64,000 nt of DNA, taken from assembly GCA_040756995.1 (NCBI GenBank), contig JBFLYK010000005.1, positions 124,001 to 188,000 of the forward strand, written 5' to 3'. A program made the translations under genes and the position numbers. Source of the DNA: BP-133 sp040756995. Its GTDB lineage: Bacteria > Actinomycetota > Acidimicrobiia > IMCC26256 > BP-133. Positions 23,414 to 32,026 of the stretch are shown one piece after another (positions within the stretch are counted from its first letter, which is position 1; the number at the start of each line of letters is the position of its first letter). The notes beneath the pieces were generated by a model. That model did not search any database. It was not told where the DNA came from and worked only from the letters and a program-made list of their open reading frames with translations.

Positions 23414-24514
23414 TCAGGAGGACCGCACCGCGCTCCGCTCGGCCAGTCCCGGCGGGCCGACGATGCACTTGGCGCCGTTCTGCCACTGGACCACGACGAG
23501 CTGATGATCGGCCTGGCGGCCGTCGGGGCCGAGGCCGAAGCGGCCGAAGAACGTCGTGCAGTGCAGCCGGCGGGCGGCGCCCAGCAGCGCCTCGTCGTCG
23601 AAGCCGCCGGTGTCGCCGGCACAGCGGAGGGCGATCACGACGGCGGCGTAGGCCTGGGCCGCCGGGTACTCGACATGGGCCCCGGCCGTTCCCGGGGCGA
23701 GCCCGGGGGCGAGACGGAACCGCAGCGTCCGCAGCACGTCGACCGAACGGGGCCCGAGGTCGGGACGGATCCGCAATCCCTCCTCCCACTGGGAAGGGGC
23801 GAGGACGCTCTCGGCCCGCCGGGCGCCGACGGCGTCGGCGAACTCCCGCAGCCCACCGGCCACGGCGGCCACCACCCGGGGACCGCGCTGCAGGCGGCGG
23901 AGAACGGCGACGTCGTCATCGAACGAGCCGGCCAGCAGCAGGACGTCGGCATCGACCCGGTCCGGCACGTCGGACGGCGACACCACGCCGACGACCGACA
24001 GTCCGAGGCGGGCGGCGGCGTCACGGGCGCCCTGGGCGGCGGCCCGTCCGAAGGACCCCGTCCCGGCCGCGATGAGGACGCGGCCGCCGGGAACGTCGCC
24101 GGCCATGACTTCGACCACCGCCGCCAGGTACCGGCTCGTCGGTGAGGCGAGCGACACCAACCACGGCATCATCTCCACCTCGTCGGCGCTGCCACCGTGA
24201 TTCCACACCACCCGTCTCTGCTCGGCTGCCCACTGGCCGGCCTCGCCGGCCAGCCCGCTGCCGTACGGCCCGATCAGCAGGTCGGCCCCGGCCAGCAGGT
24301 CGAGCGCGTGGCGCAACCCCTTGCCCGTCCCGCCGTCGTCGAGCAGCGCCAGGCGGGGCAGCAGCGTTCGCCCCCCGACGGTCACGCCGCCGGCCCGGTG
24401 GACATCCTCCACCGCCTGGACCAGCCCGGCCGCGGCCATCCGGGCCTGCCGGACGTTGCCGTCGCTCAGCGACAGCGCCGCCCCGATCGTGAAGTCGCCG
24501 TCCTGCGGGGCCAT
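23414..24514 (-). CDS. Leucine-binding-type periplasmic-binding-fold protein without signal peptide
   Basis: 366 aa. The layout (IGAALSLSDG at the start, LIGPYGSGLAGEAGQWA, then SRYLAAVVEVM and YAAVVIALR) follows the type I solute-binding proteins of branched-chain amino-acid ABC transporters. The N-terminus MAPQDGDFTIGAALSLS begins directly in the first strand, so there is no export signal and no ABC membrane or ATPase genes adjoin it. It may be a cytoplasmic sensor. It lies tail to tail with the ferredoxin gene and upstream of no obvious partner. TAGGCT nine nucleotides before the ATG suggests a leaderless message. Confidence 0.78.
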   Translation of the reverse strand: MAPQDGDFTIGAALSLSDGNVRQARMAAAGLVQAVEDVHRAGGVTVGGRTLLPRLALLDDGGTGKGLRHALDLLAGADLLIGPYGSGLAGEAGQWAAEQRRVVWNHGGSADEVEMMPWLVSLASPTSRYLAAVVEVMAGDVPGGRVLIAAGTGSFGRAAAQGARDAAARLGLSVVGVVSPSDVPDRVDADVLLLAGSFDDDVAVLRRLQRGPRVVAAVAGGLREFADAVGARRAESVLAPSQWEEGLRIRPDLGPRSVDVLRTLRFRLAPGLAPGTAGAHVEYPAAQAYAAVVIALRCAGDTGGFDDEALLGAARRLHCTTFFGRFGLGPDGRQADHQLVVVQWQNGAKCIVGPPGLAERSAVRSS

Positions 24515-24540
24515 CGGCCCCCGAGCCTACGCGCCGGATC

Positions 24541-25653
24541 TCACTCGAAGGTGATGACGCCCCGAATGTTCTTGCCGGCGTGCATGTCCTCGTAGCCCTC
24601 GTTGATCTGGTCGAGCGTGTAGGTGCGGGTGACGAGCTCCTTCAGCTTCAGCTGGCCGGCCTGGTACATCGCCAGCAGGCGGAGGATGTCCTTGCTGGGC
24701 GACAGCGATCCGTAGAGCACACCCTGGATGCGCTTCTGGAACATCGTCAGGATGAACGGGCTCACCGGGATGTTCATGTCGGTCACCGGGCCGATGGCCA
24801 CGACGGCGACCGTGCCCGCCTTGCGGACGGCGTCGAACGCCTGGCCGATGTGCTCACCCTTGACGACCCCGGTCGTGATGATGGCGTTGTCGGCACCCTG
24901 ACCGTTGGTGAGCTCCTGCGCCAGCTGGGCGGCCTGCTGCATCGTCTCCACCGCGTCGGTGGCGCCGAGCTGCATGGCCATCTCCCGCTTGAACGGTACG
25001 GGGTCGACGGCGATGATCCGGGAGGCGCCGGCGTGCTTGGCCCCCTGCACCGAATTGATGCCGACGCCGCCGATGCCCATGACGATCGTGACGTCACCGG
25101 GCGAGACGCCGGCGCCGTTGACGGCCGAGCCCCACCCGGTCGGAACGCCGCAGCCCACCAGACAGGCCTCGGTGAGCGGGATGTCGTCGGGAATCTTCAC
25201 GCAGCTGATGGCCGGCACGATCGTGTACTGCGAGAAGGTCGAGATCATGCACATCTGCCCGACGTCCGTCCCGTCCTTGTGCATCCGGAACGTCCCGTCG
25301 AGCTGGCAGCCGGCCAGCAGCAGCGCACCCGAGTCGCAGAGGTTCTGCTGGCCACTGGCGCACCAGCGGCAGCGGCCGCAGCCCGGGATGAACTGCAGCA
25401 CCACATGATCGCCGGGCGCCACGTTGGTCACGGCCGACCCGACGGCCTCCACGATGCCGGCCCCCTCGTGCCCGCCGCAGATGGGCAGCTTCATGGACGG
25501 GATGTCGCCGGTGACCATGTGGTCGTCGGAGTGGCACATCCCGGCGGCCACGATCTTGACAAGGACCTCGGTGGCCTTCGGCTCGTCGAGGTCAACCTCG
25601 GTGACCTCCCACTTGCCGGGCTGGGAAAAGAGCACGGCCGCCTTGGTCTTCAT
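24541..25653 (-). CDS. NDMA-dependent alcohol dehydrogenase (mycofactocin-associated, zinc MDR family)
   Basis: 370 aa. Catalytic zinc ligands are C40 (GMCHSDD) and H62 (GGHEGAG), and structural-zinc cysteines are C92, C95, C98 and C106 (GCGRCRWCASGQQNLC). The Rossmann segment is VMGIGGVGINSV. In related enzymes the NADH stays bound and is reoxidised by mycofactocin (or the artificial acceptor N,N-dimethyl-4-nitrosoaniline, NDMA). Its position just after mftF on the same strand, with AAAGGGGG before the ATG, supports that assignment. Substrate alcohols cannot be told from sequence. Confidence 0.9.
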   Translation of the reverse strand: MKTKAAVLFSQPGKWEVTEVDLDEPKATEVLVKIVAAGMCHSDDHMVTGDIPSMKLPICGGHEGAGIVEAVGSAVTNVAPGDHVVLQFIPGCGRCRWCASGQQNLCDSGALLLAGCQLDGTFRMHKDGTDVGQMCMISTFSQYTIVPAISCVKIPDDIPLTEACLVGCGVPTGWGSAVNGAGVSPGDVTIVMGIGGVGINSVQGAKHAGASRIIAVDPVPFKREMAMQLGATDAVETMQQAAQLAQELTNGQGADNAIITTGVVKGEHIGQAFDAVRKAGTVAVVAIGPVTDMNIPVSPFILTMFQKRIQGVLYGSLSPSKDILRLLAMYQAGQLKLKELVTRTYTLDQINEGYEDMHAGKNIRGVITFE

Positions 25654-25689
25654 GGTCCCCCTTTGATCGTCCCGACGAAAACAGGCTCG

Positions 25690-27129
25690 TTAGTTTGGCC
25701 CACCGCAGCGGCTCCGTGCACTGCGGAAGTCCGGCAAAAGTGCTTTCCCCGACCGTTCCCGGGCGCAGCCGGCCCAGACGCCGGCGGCGTAGGCGACATC
25801 GTCGATCAGCCGGAGCCCGACAAAGCGGATGGGGTCGAGGCGGGGCCGGCGCTGCAGCCACTCGAGCGCCCCCGGAACCACCACGGCCGCCGCCAGCGCC
25901 GGGCGGGTGCGCCGGCTCTTCACGGCCAGGGCGACAGCCGCCGGCCACCAGGCCCGCCGCAGAGCCCGGGCGAGGGCGAGACCGCCTCGCAGGTGGCCGA
26001 GCCCCGCCAGCCGGGCCGCTTCCCGGGCCGGCACCGTGCGGGTCAAGGCCACGGTCGACCCGGCGCCGGCGGCGACCGCGAGGAGCGGCTGCCCGACGGC
26101 CGCCAACGTCCACGCCCCGGCCGTCCACGGCGACACGACGGCCGGCGCCACCGCCCAGCCGTGCCGGCGGGCCAGGGCGGCGGCCGACGTGCCGTAGCGG
26201 TAGCGCTGCGTCAGCCACGCCCGCCACGACGGCCGGATCGGATGGCGCACGAGCGCTCGAGGGTCGTACCGGACGGTCCAGCCGGCGGCCACCAGCCGCC
26301 AGATGAAGTCGACGTCCTCGCCGACGGTGAGCGACTCGTCGAAGCCGCCCAGCGCCTTCAGCGCGCTGCGCCGCACGACCAACGCCGCGGTCGGCACATA
26401 GGCCACCGGACTCCGGGGCCGCACGATGGATTCCCGGTCACCGAGATCGAGCGGTGACGCCACCGCCTCGTAGGCGGCCATCATCCCTCGCTGGGCCGCG
26501 CCGTCGCCGGCCGGCGACACGATCCTCGGGGCGACGGCGGCTACCTGCGGATCGGCGAAGTGGGGCAGGAGCGCGTCGAGCCAGCCGGCCTGCGGTTCGC
26601 AGTTGGCGTCGATGAAGGCGACGAAGGGAGCCGTGGCGGTGCGCCATCCGTCATTGCGGGCCGCCGCCGGCCCGCCCCGGGTGCCGCGCTGCAGCAGCGT
26701 GACCCCCGGCGCGGTGCAACGGGCCTTCACCGCCACCGGATCGTCGGAGGCGTCGTCCACGACGACGACCGAAACGAAAGCCCCGTCGGCGCTTAGCGCC
26801 CCCAACGTGGCGCCCAATCCCTCCGGGTCGTTCCGGACGGGGACGACGGCGGCCACCTCCGCCCCTGAGCCTCGATCCGGCGCCGGTGGTCGCGGATGCG
26901 CCAGGCCCGCGTCGAGCAGACGGCGGGCGAGGCTCTGGGCCGCCGGCGAACGGGGGACAGGTTCCCCGGCCGCCAACCGGTCGACGAGTTGGCGCCCCGG
27001 GGCGGTCATGCGCAACAACCGGATCGGCGAGCCGCCGACCAGTACCGTGCCGTCCCCGATCCACCGGGCGCCGGGGTCGAGCACAACGCGGAACCCGTCG
27101 GGCAGCACCCCGCCGTTGAACGACGCCAT
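25690..27129 (-). CDS. mftF: Mycofactocin glycosyltransferase MftF
   Basis: 479 aa. A family-2 glycosyltransferase domain starts AAVVPVRNDPEGLGATLGAL with the nucleotide-sugar site VVVVDDASDDP and continues RGGPAAARNDGW and FIDANCEPQAGWLDAL; the ...SLTVGEDVDFIWRLVAAGW block is also present. About 90 N-terminal residues precede it (PDGFRVVLDPGARWIG), typical of MftF. Hydrophobic segments lie near the C-terminus. MftF adds a beta-1,4-glucan chain to the pre-mycofactocin core. It starts six bases after the SDR stop. Confidence 0.9.
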   Translation of the reverse strand: MASFNGGVLPDGFRVVLDPGARWIGDGTVLVGGSPIRLLRMTAPGRQLVDRLAAGEPVPRSPAAQSLARRLLDAGLAHPRPPAPDRGSGAEVAAVVPVRNDPEGLGATLGALSADGAFVSVVVVDDASDDPVAVKARCTAPGVTLLQRGTRGGPAAARNDGWRTATAPFVAFIDANCEPQAGWLDALLPHFADPQVAAVAPRIVSPAGDGAAQRGMMAAYEAVASPLDLGDRESIVRPRSPVAYVPTAALVVRRSALKALGGFDESLTVGEDVDFIWRLVAAGWTVRYDPRALVRHPIRPSWRAWLTQRYRYGTSAAALARRHGWAVAPAVVSPWTAGAWTLAAVGQPLLAVAAGAGSTVALTRTVPAREAARLAGLGHLRGGLALARALRRAWWPAAVALAVKSRRTRPALAAAVVVPGALEWLQRRPRLDPIRFVGLRLIDDVAYAAGVWAGCARERSGKALLPDFRSARSRCGGPN

Positions 27130-27134
27130 CCCGG

Positions 27135-27956
27135 TCAGGTGGCCGTCATCCCGGCGTCGACGGGGAACACGCCGCCGGTGACGCCGCTGGCGTCTTCGCT
27201 GCACAGCCAGGCGACGAGGGCCGCCACCTCCTCGGGTTCGACCAGGCGCCGCAGCGGGTGGTGGACGGCGAACATCATCGGGCTGTCGAGGTCGTAGAAG
27301 GTGGCGCTGGCTTCGAGCATGGCGCCGGTGGTCGAGCCCGGTGCCACCGTGTTGGCGGTGATGTTGTACTCGCCCAGTTCGGTGGCCAGGCTGCGGACGA
27401 GCCCGATCACGCCATGCTTGGCAGCCGTGTAGGCCGCCAGCTTCGGCAGGCCCAGCACGCCGCCGGCCGACGAGATGGCCACGAACCGACCCCAGCCCCG
27501 CCTGAGCAGCGCCGGAGCGGCGGCATTGGCCAGCCGCCAGACACCCTCGAGGTTGACGCCGAGCATGGTGGCCCACTCATCCTCCGTGGTCTCCCACGCC
27601 GGCCGGCCGCCGGCGATGCAGCCGGCGACAGCCACGGCGGCGTCGAGGCCGCCGAAGCCGTCCTCGGCCACGGCGACGGCGGCGTCGAGCGCCGCCTGAT
27701 CCCGCACGTCACCGATGACCGGCCGGGCCCGATCCGACCCGCCGCATTCGCCGGCGACGGCCTCGAGATCGGCGGGCGTGGCCAACGGGTAGGTGAGAGC
27801 AGGATCGTCGGCACACCGATCGAAGAGCACCAGCCGCCAGCCGGACTTGGCCAGGCGTCGGGCGGTCGCCGCGCCGATGCCCCGAGCCGCACCGGTGACA
27901 AGGGCGACCCGCCCTTCGACCGGCGCCCGGCCCCGGCCATCGTCGCCGGCGGTCAT
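27135..27956 (-). CDS. Mycofactocin-coupled SDR oxidoreductase
   Basis: 273 aa from ATG 27956, which overlaps the mftE stop (ATGA) and has GGAGG ten nucleotides upstream; an ATG nine bases earlier is less likely. Cofactor loop VTGAARGIGAATARRL, active site SSAGG...YTAAK, and the extra segment between strands 3 and 4 typical of mycofactocin-linked SDRs, which hold NAD tightly. Its presence between mftE and mftF identifies it as a likely mycofactocin client dehydrogenase. Substrate unknown. Confidence 0.88.
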   Translation of the reverse strand: MTAGDDGRGRAPVEGRVALVTGAARGIGAATARRLAKSGWRLVLFDRCADDPALTYPLATPADLEAVAGECGGSDRARPVIGDVRDQAALDAAVAVAEDGFGGLDAAVAVAGCIAGGRPAWETTEDEWATMLGVNLEGVWRLANAAAPALLRRGWGRFVAISSAGGVLGLPKLAAYTAAKHGVIGLVRSLATELGEYNITANTVAPGSTTGAMLEASATFYDLDSPMMFAVHHPLRRLVEPEEVAALVAWLCSEDASGVTGGVFPVDAGMTAT

Positions 27957-28630
27957 CGCCGCCATGCCTCCACCGCGGCAACGAGGTCGGCGGTCAGGGC
28001 GTCGAGGAGCCGGCGGCCGTCCTCGGCGGTGGCGCCCGCCGGATCCCCCAACACGCCGTTCGGTGAGACCGACGCGACGCCGCCGCGGCGGAGTTCGCTC
28101 ATCACGGCCGCCAGCGGGCGGACGTCGCCCGCTTCGGCGACGCTCAGCCGAACCGACTCCGGTGCCAGCGCCAGCATCAACGACGTCTCGGTTCGGCCCG
28201 CGTGGGCGTCGGCGCCGGAGAGGCGCGGCGCCCAGGCCAGCACGCGCCGCCCTTCGGCCTGCAGTGTCGCCACCGCGGCGGCCAGCGCCTCGGCGTTTCC
28301 GCCATGGCCCGACACGAGCACGACGCCGGCGAAGGCGTCCGCCGAGCGCACCAGTTCCAGGACCACGAGCTCCAAGGCGGCGGCGCCGATCGACAGCGTT
28401 CCGGGAAAGCCGGCGTGCTCGCCCGCCGAGCCATACGGAAGAAGCGGAGCGACGATCACGTCCGGTCGAGCGGCCGCCAGCCGTTCGGTGAGGGCGACCG
28501 CCACCGCCGAATCCGTGCCGATCGGAAGGTGCGGACCATGCTGTTCGGTGGACCCCACCGGCACGGCGAGGATGGACTCCGCCGCAATGGCCGTCACATC
28601 AGGCCACGACAACGACCCGAGCCGGCTCAC
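27953..28630 (-). CDS. mftE: Mycofactocin maturation peptidase MftE (creatininase family)
   Basis: 225 aa. Creatininase-fold metal ligands are visible: E and H in AVPVGSTEQHGPHLPIGTD, GHGGNAEAL and the acidic HAGRTETSLML. MftE cleaves modified MftA to release the C-terminal Val-Tyr-derived core. GTG start overlaps the mftD stop (GTGA), and its stop overlaps the SDR start. Confidence 0.92.
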   Translation of the reverse strand: MSRLGSLSWPDVTAIAAESILAVPVGSTEQHGPHLPIGTDSAVAVALTERLAAARPDVIVAPLLPYGSAGEHAGFPGTLSIGAAALELVVLELVRSADAFAGVVLVSGHGGNAEALAAAVATLQAEGRRVLAWAPRLSGADAHAGRTETSLMLALAPESVRLSVAEAGDVRPLAAVMSELRRGGVASVSPNGVLGDPAGATAEDGRRLLDALTADLVAAVEAWRR

Positions 28631-29808
28631 GCAGGCGGTGCACCCAGGCGGCGGATGAACCCGTCCGGGACGAGGACGTCGCTCGGTTCCAGCTCGCTGA
28701 CCGAGCTCCGGCCCAGGGCCAGCAGCGCCGAGTCGATCCCGGTGCGCAGGATGTCGAGGACGTTCTCGACACCGGCCTGCCCGTTGGCCGCCAGGCCCCA
28801 GAGGTAGGCCCGTCCGATCATCACGGCGCGGGCCCCGAGGGCCACGGCCTTCACCACGTCCGAGCCCCGGCGGATCCCGCCGTCGAGCAGCACCTCGATG
28901 TCACGGCCCACGGCCTCCACGATCGGCGGCAGGGCCCGGATCGTGGCCGGTGTCCCGTCGAGGTTGTTGCCGCCATGGTTCGAGACGGAGATGGCCGTGG
29001 CGCCGATGTCCACCGCCCGGCGGGCGTCGTCGACCCGCATCACACCCTTGAGCATGAAGGGCCCGGCCCACTCCTCCCGTAACCACTGCAGATCGTCCCA
29101 GGACGGCGGCGGCGTCATCATCCATTCGCCGTAGGCGCCGAAGAACGTCGGGGCCGGCTCCCCGATGGCCCCCCAGTTGGGGACGCTGAGATCGGGTAGC
29201 GCCTTTGTCTTCGCCCACTGCGCCAGCCACCGGGGTCGCCGCAACACTTCGGGGGCGTAGCGCAGCACCGCCTTGGCATCGATCCGCTCGGGGATGAACG
29301 GGCTGCCCCAGTCCCGGGCATGGACGAACGACCAGTCCAGCGTCACGATCAGGCCCACGACGCCGGCGGCCCGGGCCCGTTCGAGCCGCTGGGCCAGCTT
29401 GTCCCGGCCGCCGCTCCAGTACACCTGCAGGAAGGTCTGCGGGTTGGCGGCCACGACGTCTTCCATCGGCTTGCTGGCAAAGGAACTCAGCGCCATGGCC
29501 GTACCGCGGGCGGCGGCGGCCCGGGCCACGGCCAGCTCCCCGTCGGGGTGCACGGCCTGCACACCGGTCGGCGAGATGAGGACGGGCATGGAGATCTGCT
29601 GCCCCATCACCACCGTGGCCTGCTCCCGCTTGGGCGAGAGCCCGGCCATGTGGGGCCCGAAGCCGAGCTCCCCGAAGGCGGCGACGTTGTCGGCCAGCGT
29701 CAGCCCCCGCTCCGACCCGGCCCGGATGGCCAGATACACGGAATGCGGAAGGCGCTTGGCGGCCCGCCGCTCCGCCTCGGCGACCGACTCGAACCAGTCG
29801 GCGGCCAT
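28627..29808 (-). CDS. mftD: Mycofactocin biosynthesis FMN-dependent oxidoreductase MftD
   Basis: 393 aa. It belongs to the alpha-hydroxy-acid oxidase/lactate dehydrogenase FMN family: MPVLISPTGVQAVHPDGELAVARAA, the SVSNHGGNNLDGTPATI flavin/substrate loop and LLDGGIRRGSDVVKA with AVMIGRAYLWGL. In the pathway MftD oxidatively deaminates the cleaved core (AHDP) to pre-mycofactocin. The ATG begins on the mftC stop (TGATG), one-base overlap. Confidence 0.93.
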   Translation of the reverse strand: MAADWFESVAEAERRAAKRLPHSVYLAIRAGSERGLTLADNVAAFGELGFGPHMAGLSPKREQATVVMGQQISMPVLISPTGVQAVHPDGELAVARAAAARGTAMALSSFASKPMEDVVAANPQTFLQVYWSGGRDKLAQRLERARAAGVVGLIVTLDWSFVHARDWGSPFIPERIDAKAVLRYAPEVLRRPRWLAQWAKTKALPDLSVPNWGAIGEPAPTFFGAYGEWMMTPPPSWDDLQWLREEWAGPFMLKGVMRVDDARRAVDIGATAISVSNHGGNNLDGTPATIRALPPIVEAVGRDIEVLLDGGIRRGSDVVKAVALGARAVMIGRAYLWGLAANGQAGVENVLDILRTGIDSALLALGRSSVSELEPSDVLVPDGFIRRLGAPPA

Positions 29809-30977
29809 CAGCCGGCGACCAGCGACAGCGGGTTCTCGTCGCAGGTCCGGTCGGGCCGGCGCCGCTGCAGCGTGACGGGCACGGGACGGGAGTGGTCGAG
29901 CGACGGCCGGGGGGCGGAGCCCGGCTCCACCTGGGCCAGCTGCAGCTCGCCGTAGCCCTTCACGCATTCCGGGTCGGGCCCGTCGAGCGGCAGGCCGGTG
30001 AAGAACTTGGCGGCCATGCAGCCACCCCGGCAGGAGTCATAGGCCGAACAGGCGGCGCAGGCCCCACCCGACTGCGGACCCCGCAGCGTGCGGAATAGCT
30101 CCGACTCCCGCCACACGCCGGCGAAGCCGCCGGCATCCCGGACGTTGCCGGCCCGGAAGGCGTCGTGAATGGCGAACGGGCAGGCGTAGACGTCACCGAT
30201 CGGATCGATCAGGCAGACCACCCGTCCGGCGCCGCAGAGATTCAGGCCCGGCAACGATTCGCCGTAGCCGGCCAGGTGGAAGAACGAGTCGCCGGTGAGC
30301 ACGTCTTCGCCGTGGACCAGCAGCCAGTCGTACAGCTGCCGCTGCTGGGCCGCCGTCGGGTGCAGCTCGTCCCAGGTGTCGGCGCCCCGGCCGGACGGGC
30401 GCAGCCGCGTCAGCCGGAGCTGGGCGCGGTAGCGGTCGGCCAGCGCCTTGAAGGCGTCGAGCTGGGGAATGTTGTGGCGGGTGCAGACGACCGACAGCTT
30501 GAAGCCCGGGAAGCCGGCGGCCGCCAGGTTCTCCATGGCCTGCACGGCCGTGGCGAAGGAACCCTCGCCTCGCACGGCATCGTTGACCTGGGCCGTGGCG
30601 CCGTCGATGGAGATCTGCACGTCCACGTAGTCGCTGCCCGCCAGGCGGGCCGCCACCTCGGGCGTGATCCGCACGCCGTTGGTGGAGAACTTCACGCCGA
30701 CGTGGTGGGCGGTGGCGTAGTCGACCAGCTCCCAGAAGTCGGGCCGGATCGTCGGCTCGCCGCCGCCGATGTTGACGTAGAAGACCTGCATGCGCTCGAG
30801 TTCGTCGATCACGGCCTTCGCCTCGGCCGTCGTCAGCTCGGCGGGATCACGCCGGCCCGAGCTCGACAGGCAGTGCCGGCAGGCCAGATTGCAGGCGTAG
30901 GTCAGTTCCCACGTCAGGCAGATCGGGGCGTCGAGGCCGGCGGCGAAGTGCTCCACGAGCGGGATCGCCACGCTCAT
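29808..30977 (-). CDS. mftC: Mycofactocin radical SAM maturase MftC
   Basis: 389 aa. The radical-SAM cluster ligands are C29, C33 and C36 (YACNLACRHC), followed by GGGEPTIRPDF, and a SPASM-type C-terminal region with many cysteines (CGAG, YACPF, GACAACSAYDSCRGGCMAAKF, PECVKGYG). MftC decarboxylates the C-terminal tyrosine of MftA and then forms a carbon-carbon bond with the preceding valine. The ATG overlaps the mftB stop. Confidence 0.95.
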   Translation of the reverse strand: MSVAIPLVEHFAAGLDAPICLTWELTYACNLACRHCLSSSGRRDPAELTTAEAKAVIDELERMQVFYVNIGGGEPTIRPDFWELVDYATAHHVGVKFSTNGVRITPEVAARLAGSDYVDVQISIDGATAQVNDAVRGEGSFATAVQAMENLAAAGFPGFKLSVVCTRHNIPQLDAFKALADRYRAQLRLTRLRPSGRGADTWDELHPTAAQQRQLYDWLLVHGEDVLTGDSFFHLAGYGESLPGLNLCGAGRVVCLIDPIGDVYACPFAIHDAFRAGNVRDAGGFAGVWRESELFRTLRGPQSGGACAACSAYDSCRGGCMAAKFFTGLPLDGPDPECVKGYGELQLAQVEPGSAPRPSLDHSRPVPVTLQRRRPDRTCDENPLSLVAG

Positions 30978-31249
30978 TACCGCCGTTCCCGCAGCATGTC
31001 GGTCTCGGCCAGGCGGGCCAGAGCCCGCTCATAGGCCCGCAGCTCTCCCGGCGCGATGCCGGCGTCGAGGCAGGCGTGGCGAGCGGTCGGCGCCTCGGGC
31101 AGGCCCTGGACGACGCTGAGCAACCGGCGGTCCTTGAGGAACGACAACCGTCGGGTGCCGAAGTGGTACAGCAGAGCGCCGAATGGCTCGGGCCGCACCG
31201 AGACCTGCGGCGCCAAGTCCCACGCCTGATCCAGCACGGAAACAGCCAC
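30977..31249 (-). CDS. mftB: Mycofactocin peptide chaperone MftB
   Basis: 90 aa from GTG 31249; a GTG at 31270, overlapping mftA, would add seven residues. The family core is intact: WDLAPQVSVRPEPFGALLYHFGTRRLSFLKDRRL. MftB is a PqqD-like RiPP-recognition protein that binds the MftA leader and presents it to MftC. Neither start has a clear ribosome site, so translation is probably coupled to mftA, which stops five bases before 31249. Confidence 0.9.
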   Translation of the reverse strand: MAVSVLDQAWDLAPQVSVRPEPFGALLYHFGTRRLSFLKDRRLLSVVQGLPEAPTARHACLDAGIAPGELRAYERALARLAETDMLRERR

Positions 31250-31254
31250 GGCGC

Positions 31255-31392
31255 TCAGTAGACGCCGCACATCCCGTCGATGGACACGTCCTCGACGAGG
31301 AGGTCCTCCTCGATCAGCCCGTCCTCCTCCAGGAGGTCGTCGTCGGACGGGGCGGTGGTGACAGGGGCGGTGGAAGAAGCGCGCTTATCCAT
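31255..31392 (-). CDS. mftA: Mycofactocin precursor peptide MftA
   Basis: 45 aa. The C-terminus IDGMCGVY-stop is the invariant end of MftA; the final Val-Tyr becomes the mycofactocin core. The leader is acidic and Leu-rich (DDDLLEEDGLIEEDLLVEDV), as needed for MftB binding. The ATG at 31392 lacks a ribosome site and lies about seven nucleotides from a TATTCT -10, so the message probably starts at or near the ATG. Confidence 0.95.
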   Translation of the reverse strand: MDKRASSTAPVTTAPSDDDLLEEDGLIEEDLLVEDVSIDGMCGVY

Positions 31393-31399
31393 GACCTGG

Positions 31400-31428
31400 A
31401 GAATAATTGCACTCGGTGCAATAGTAAA
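31400..31428 (-). promoter_or_regulatory. mftA promoter with palindromic operator in the spacer (candidate MftR site)
   Basis: Reading toward mftA: -35 TTTACT (31428-31423), a 17-bp spacer, -10 TATTCT (31405-31400), then seven bases to the ATG. The spacer is exactly the perfect palindrome ATTGCACTCGGTGCAAT (31406-31422; 7-bp arms around TCG). A dimeric TetR protein bound there would block polymerase. It also lies nine bases before the mftR start, so autoregulation is likely. Confidence 0.75.
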
Positions 31429-31431
31429 GAG

Positions 31432-32022
31432 GTGCGAGCCGAGCACCGACTCGGGCGCCCGCCGGTCACGAGCCGGGCCGATCTCGAGCGGGTCGCCCTC
31501 GAGCTGTTCATCCGCAACGGCTTCAACGAGACGACGCTGGACGACATCGCCGCCGCCGCCGGCATCGCCCGCCGCACGTTCTTCGGCTACTACTCCTCGA
31601 AGAACGACGTCGTGTGGGGCGATTTCGACGCCCTCCTGCGGGGCATGGAGGACTGGCTGGCCGACGCTCCCGACGAGCGGCCGTTGCTCGAGACGCTCAC
31701 CGAAGCGGTGGTCCGCTTCAACGACCTCCCGCCGGAAGCGGTGCCCGCCCACCGGCAACGGATGTCGCTGATCCTGCACGTGCCGGCCCTCCAGGCCCAC
31801 AGCACGTTGCGCTACGCCGACTGGCGCAACGTCGTCGCCCGCTTCGCCGCCCGCCGCCTCAGCCTGCCGGTCGAGGCGCTGCTTCCCCAACTCATCGGCC
31901 ACGTGTCGCTCGGGGCCGCCGTCACGGCCTACGAGCAGTGGCTGGCCGACGACTCCGCTGATCTCGCCGAACTCCTGAGGGCTGCCTTCGGCGCGTTGGA
32001 CCTGCGCCTCCCCGAGGGGTAG
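31432..32022 (+). CDS. mftR: TetR-family mycofactocin regulator MftR
   Basis: 196 aa from GTG 31432. TetR-type HTH: RADLERVALELFIRNGFNETTLDDIAAAAGIARRTFFGYYSSKNDVVWGDFD, followed by a helical ligand domain (ETLTEAVVRFNDLP, HSTLRYADWRNVVARFAARR). It is divergent from mftA with a perfect palindrome between, the arrangement expected for the repressor of the locus. Known MftR proteins respond to long-chain acyl-CoA; I infer the same class here. Confidence 0.9.
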   Translation: MRAEHRLGRPPVTSRADLERVALELFIRNGFNETTLDDIAAAAGIARRTFFGYYSSKNDVVWGDFDALLRGMEDWLADAPDERPLLETLTEAVVRFNDLPPEAVPAHRQRMSLILHVPALQAHSTLRYADWRNVVARFAARRLSLPVEALLPQLIGHVSLGAAVTAYEQWLADDSADLAELLRAAFGALDLRLPEG

Positions 32023-32026
32023 CGCC

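Noticed and set aside
24580..26457. A 625-residue plus-strand frame over the alcohol dehydrogenase and mftF
   Set aside because: Both minus-strand genes are certain from zinc-ligand and glycosyltransferase motifs; the frame is a shadow.
31249..31270. Longer MftB beginning at GTG 31270
   Set aside because: Not excluded, but the family's conserved part begins near residue 15 of that version and the extra residues overlap mftA; the shorter form was preferred.
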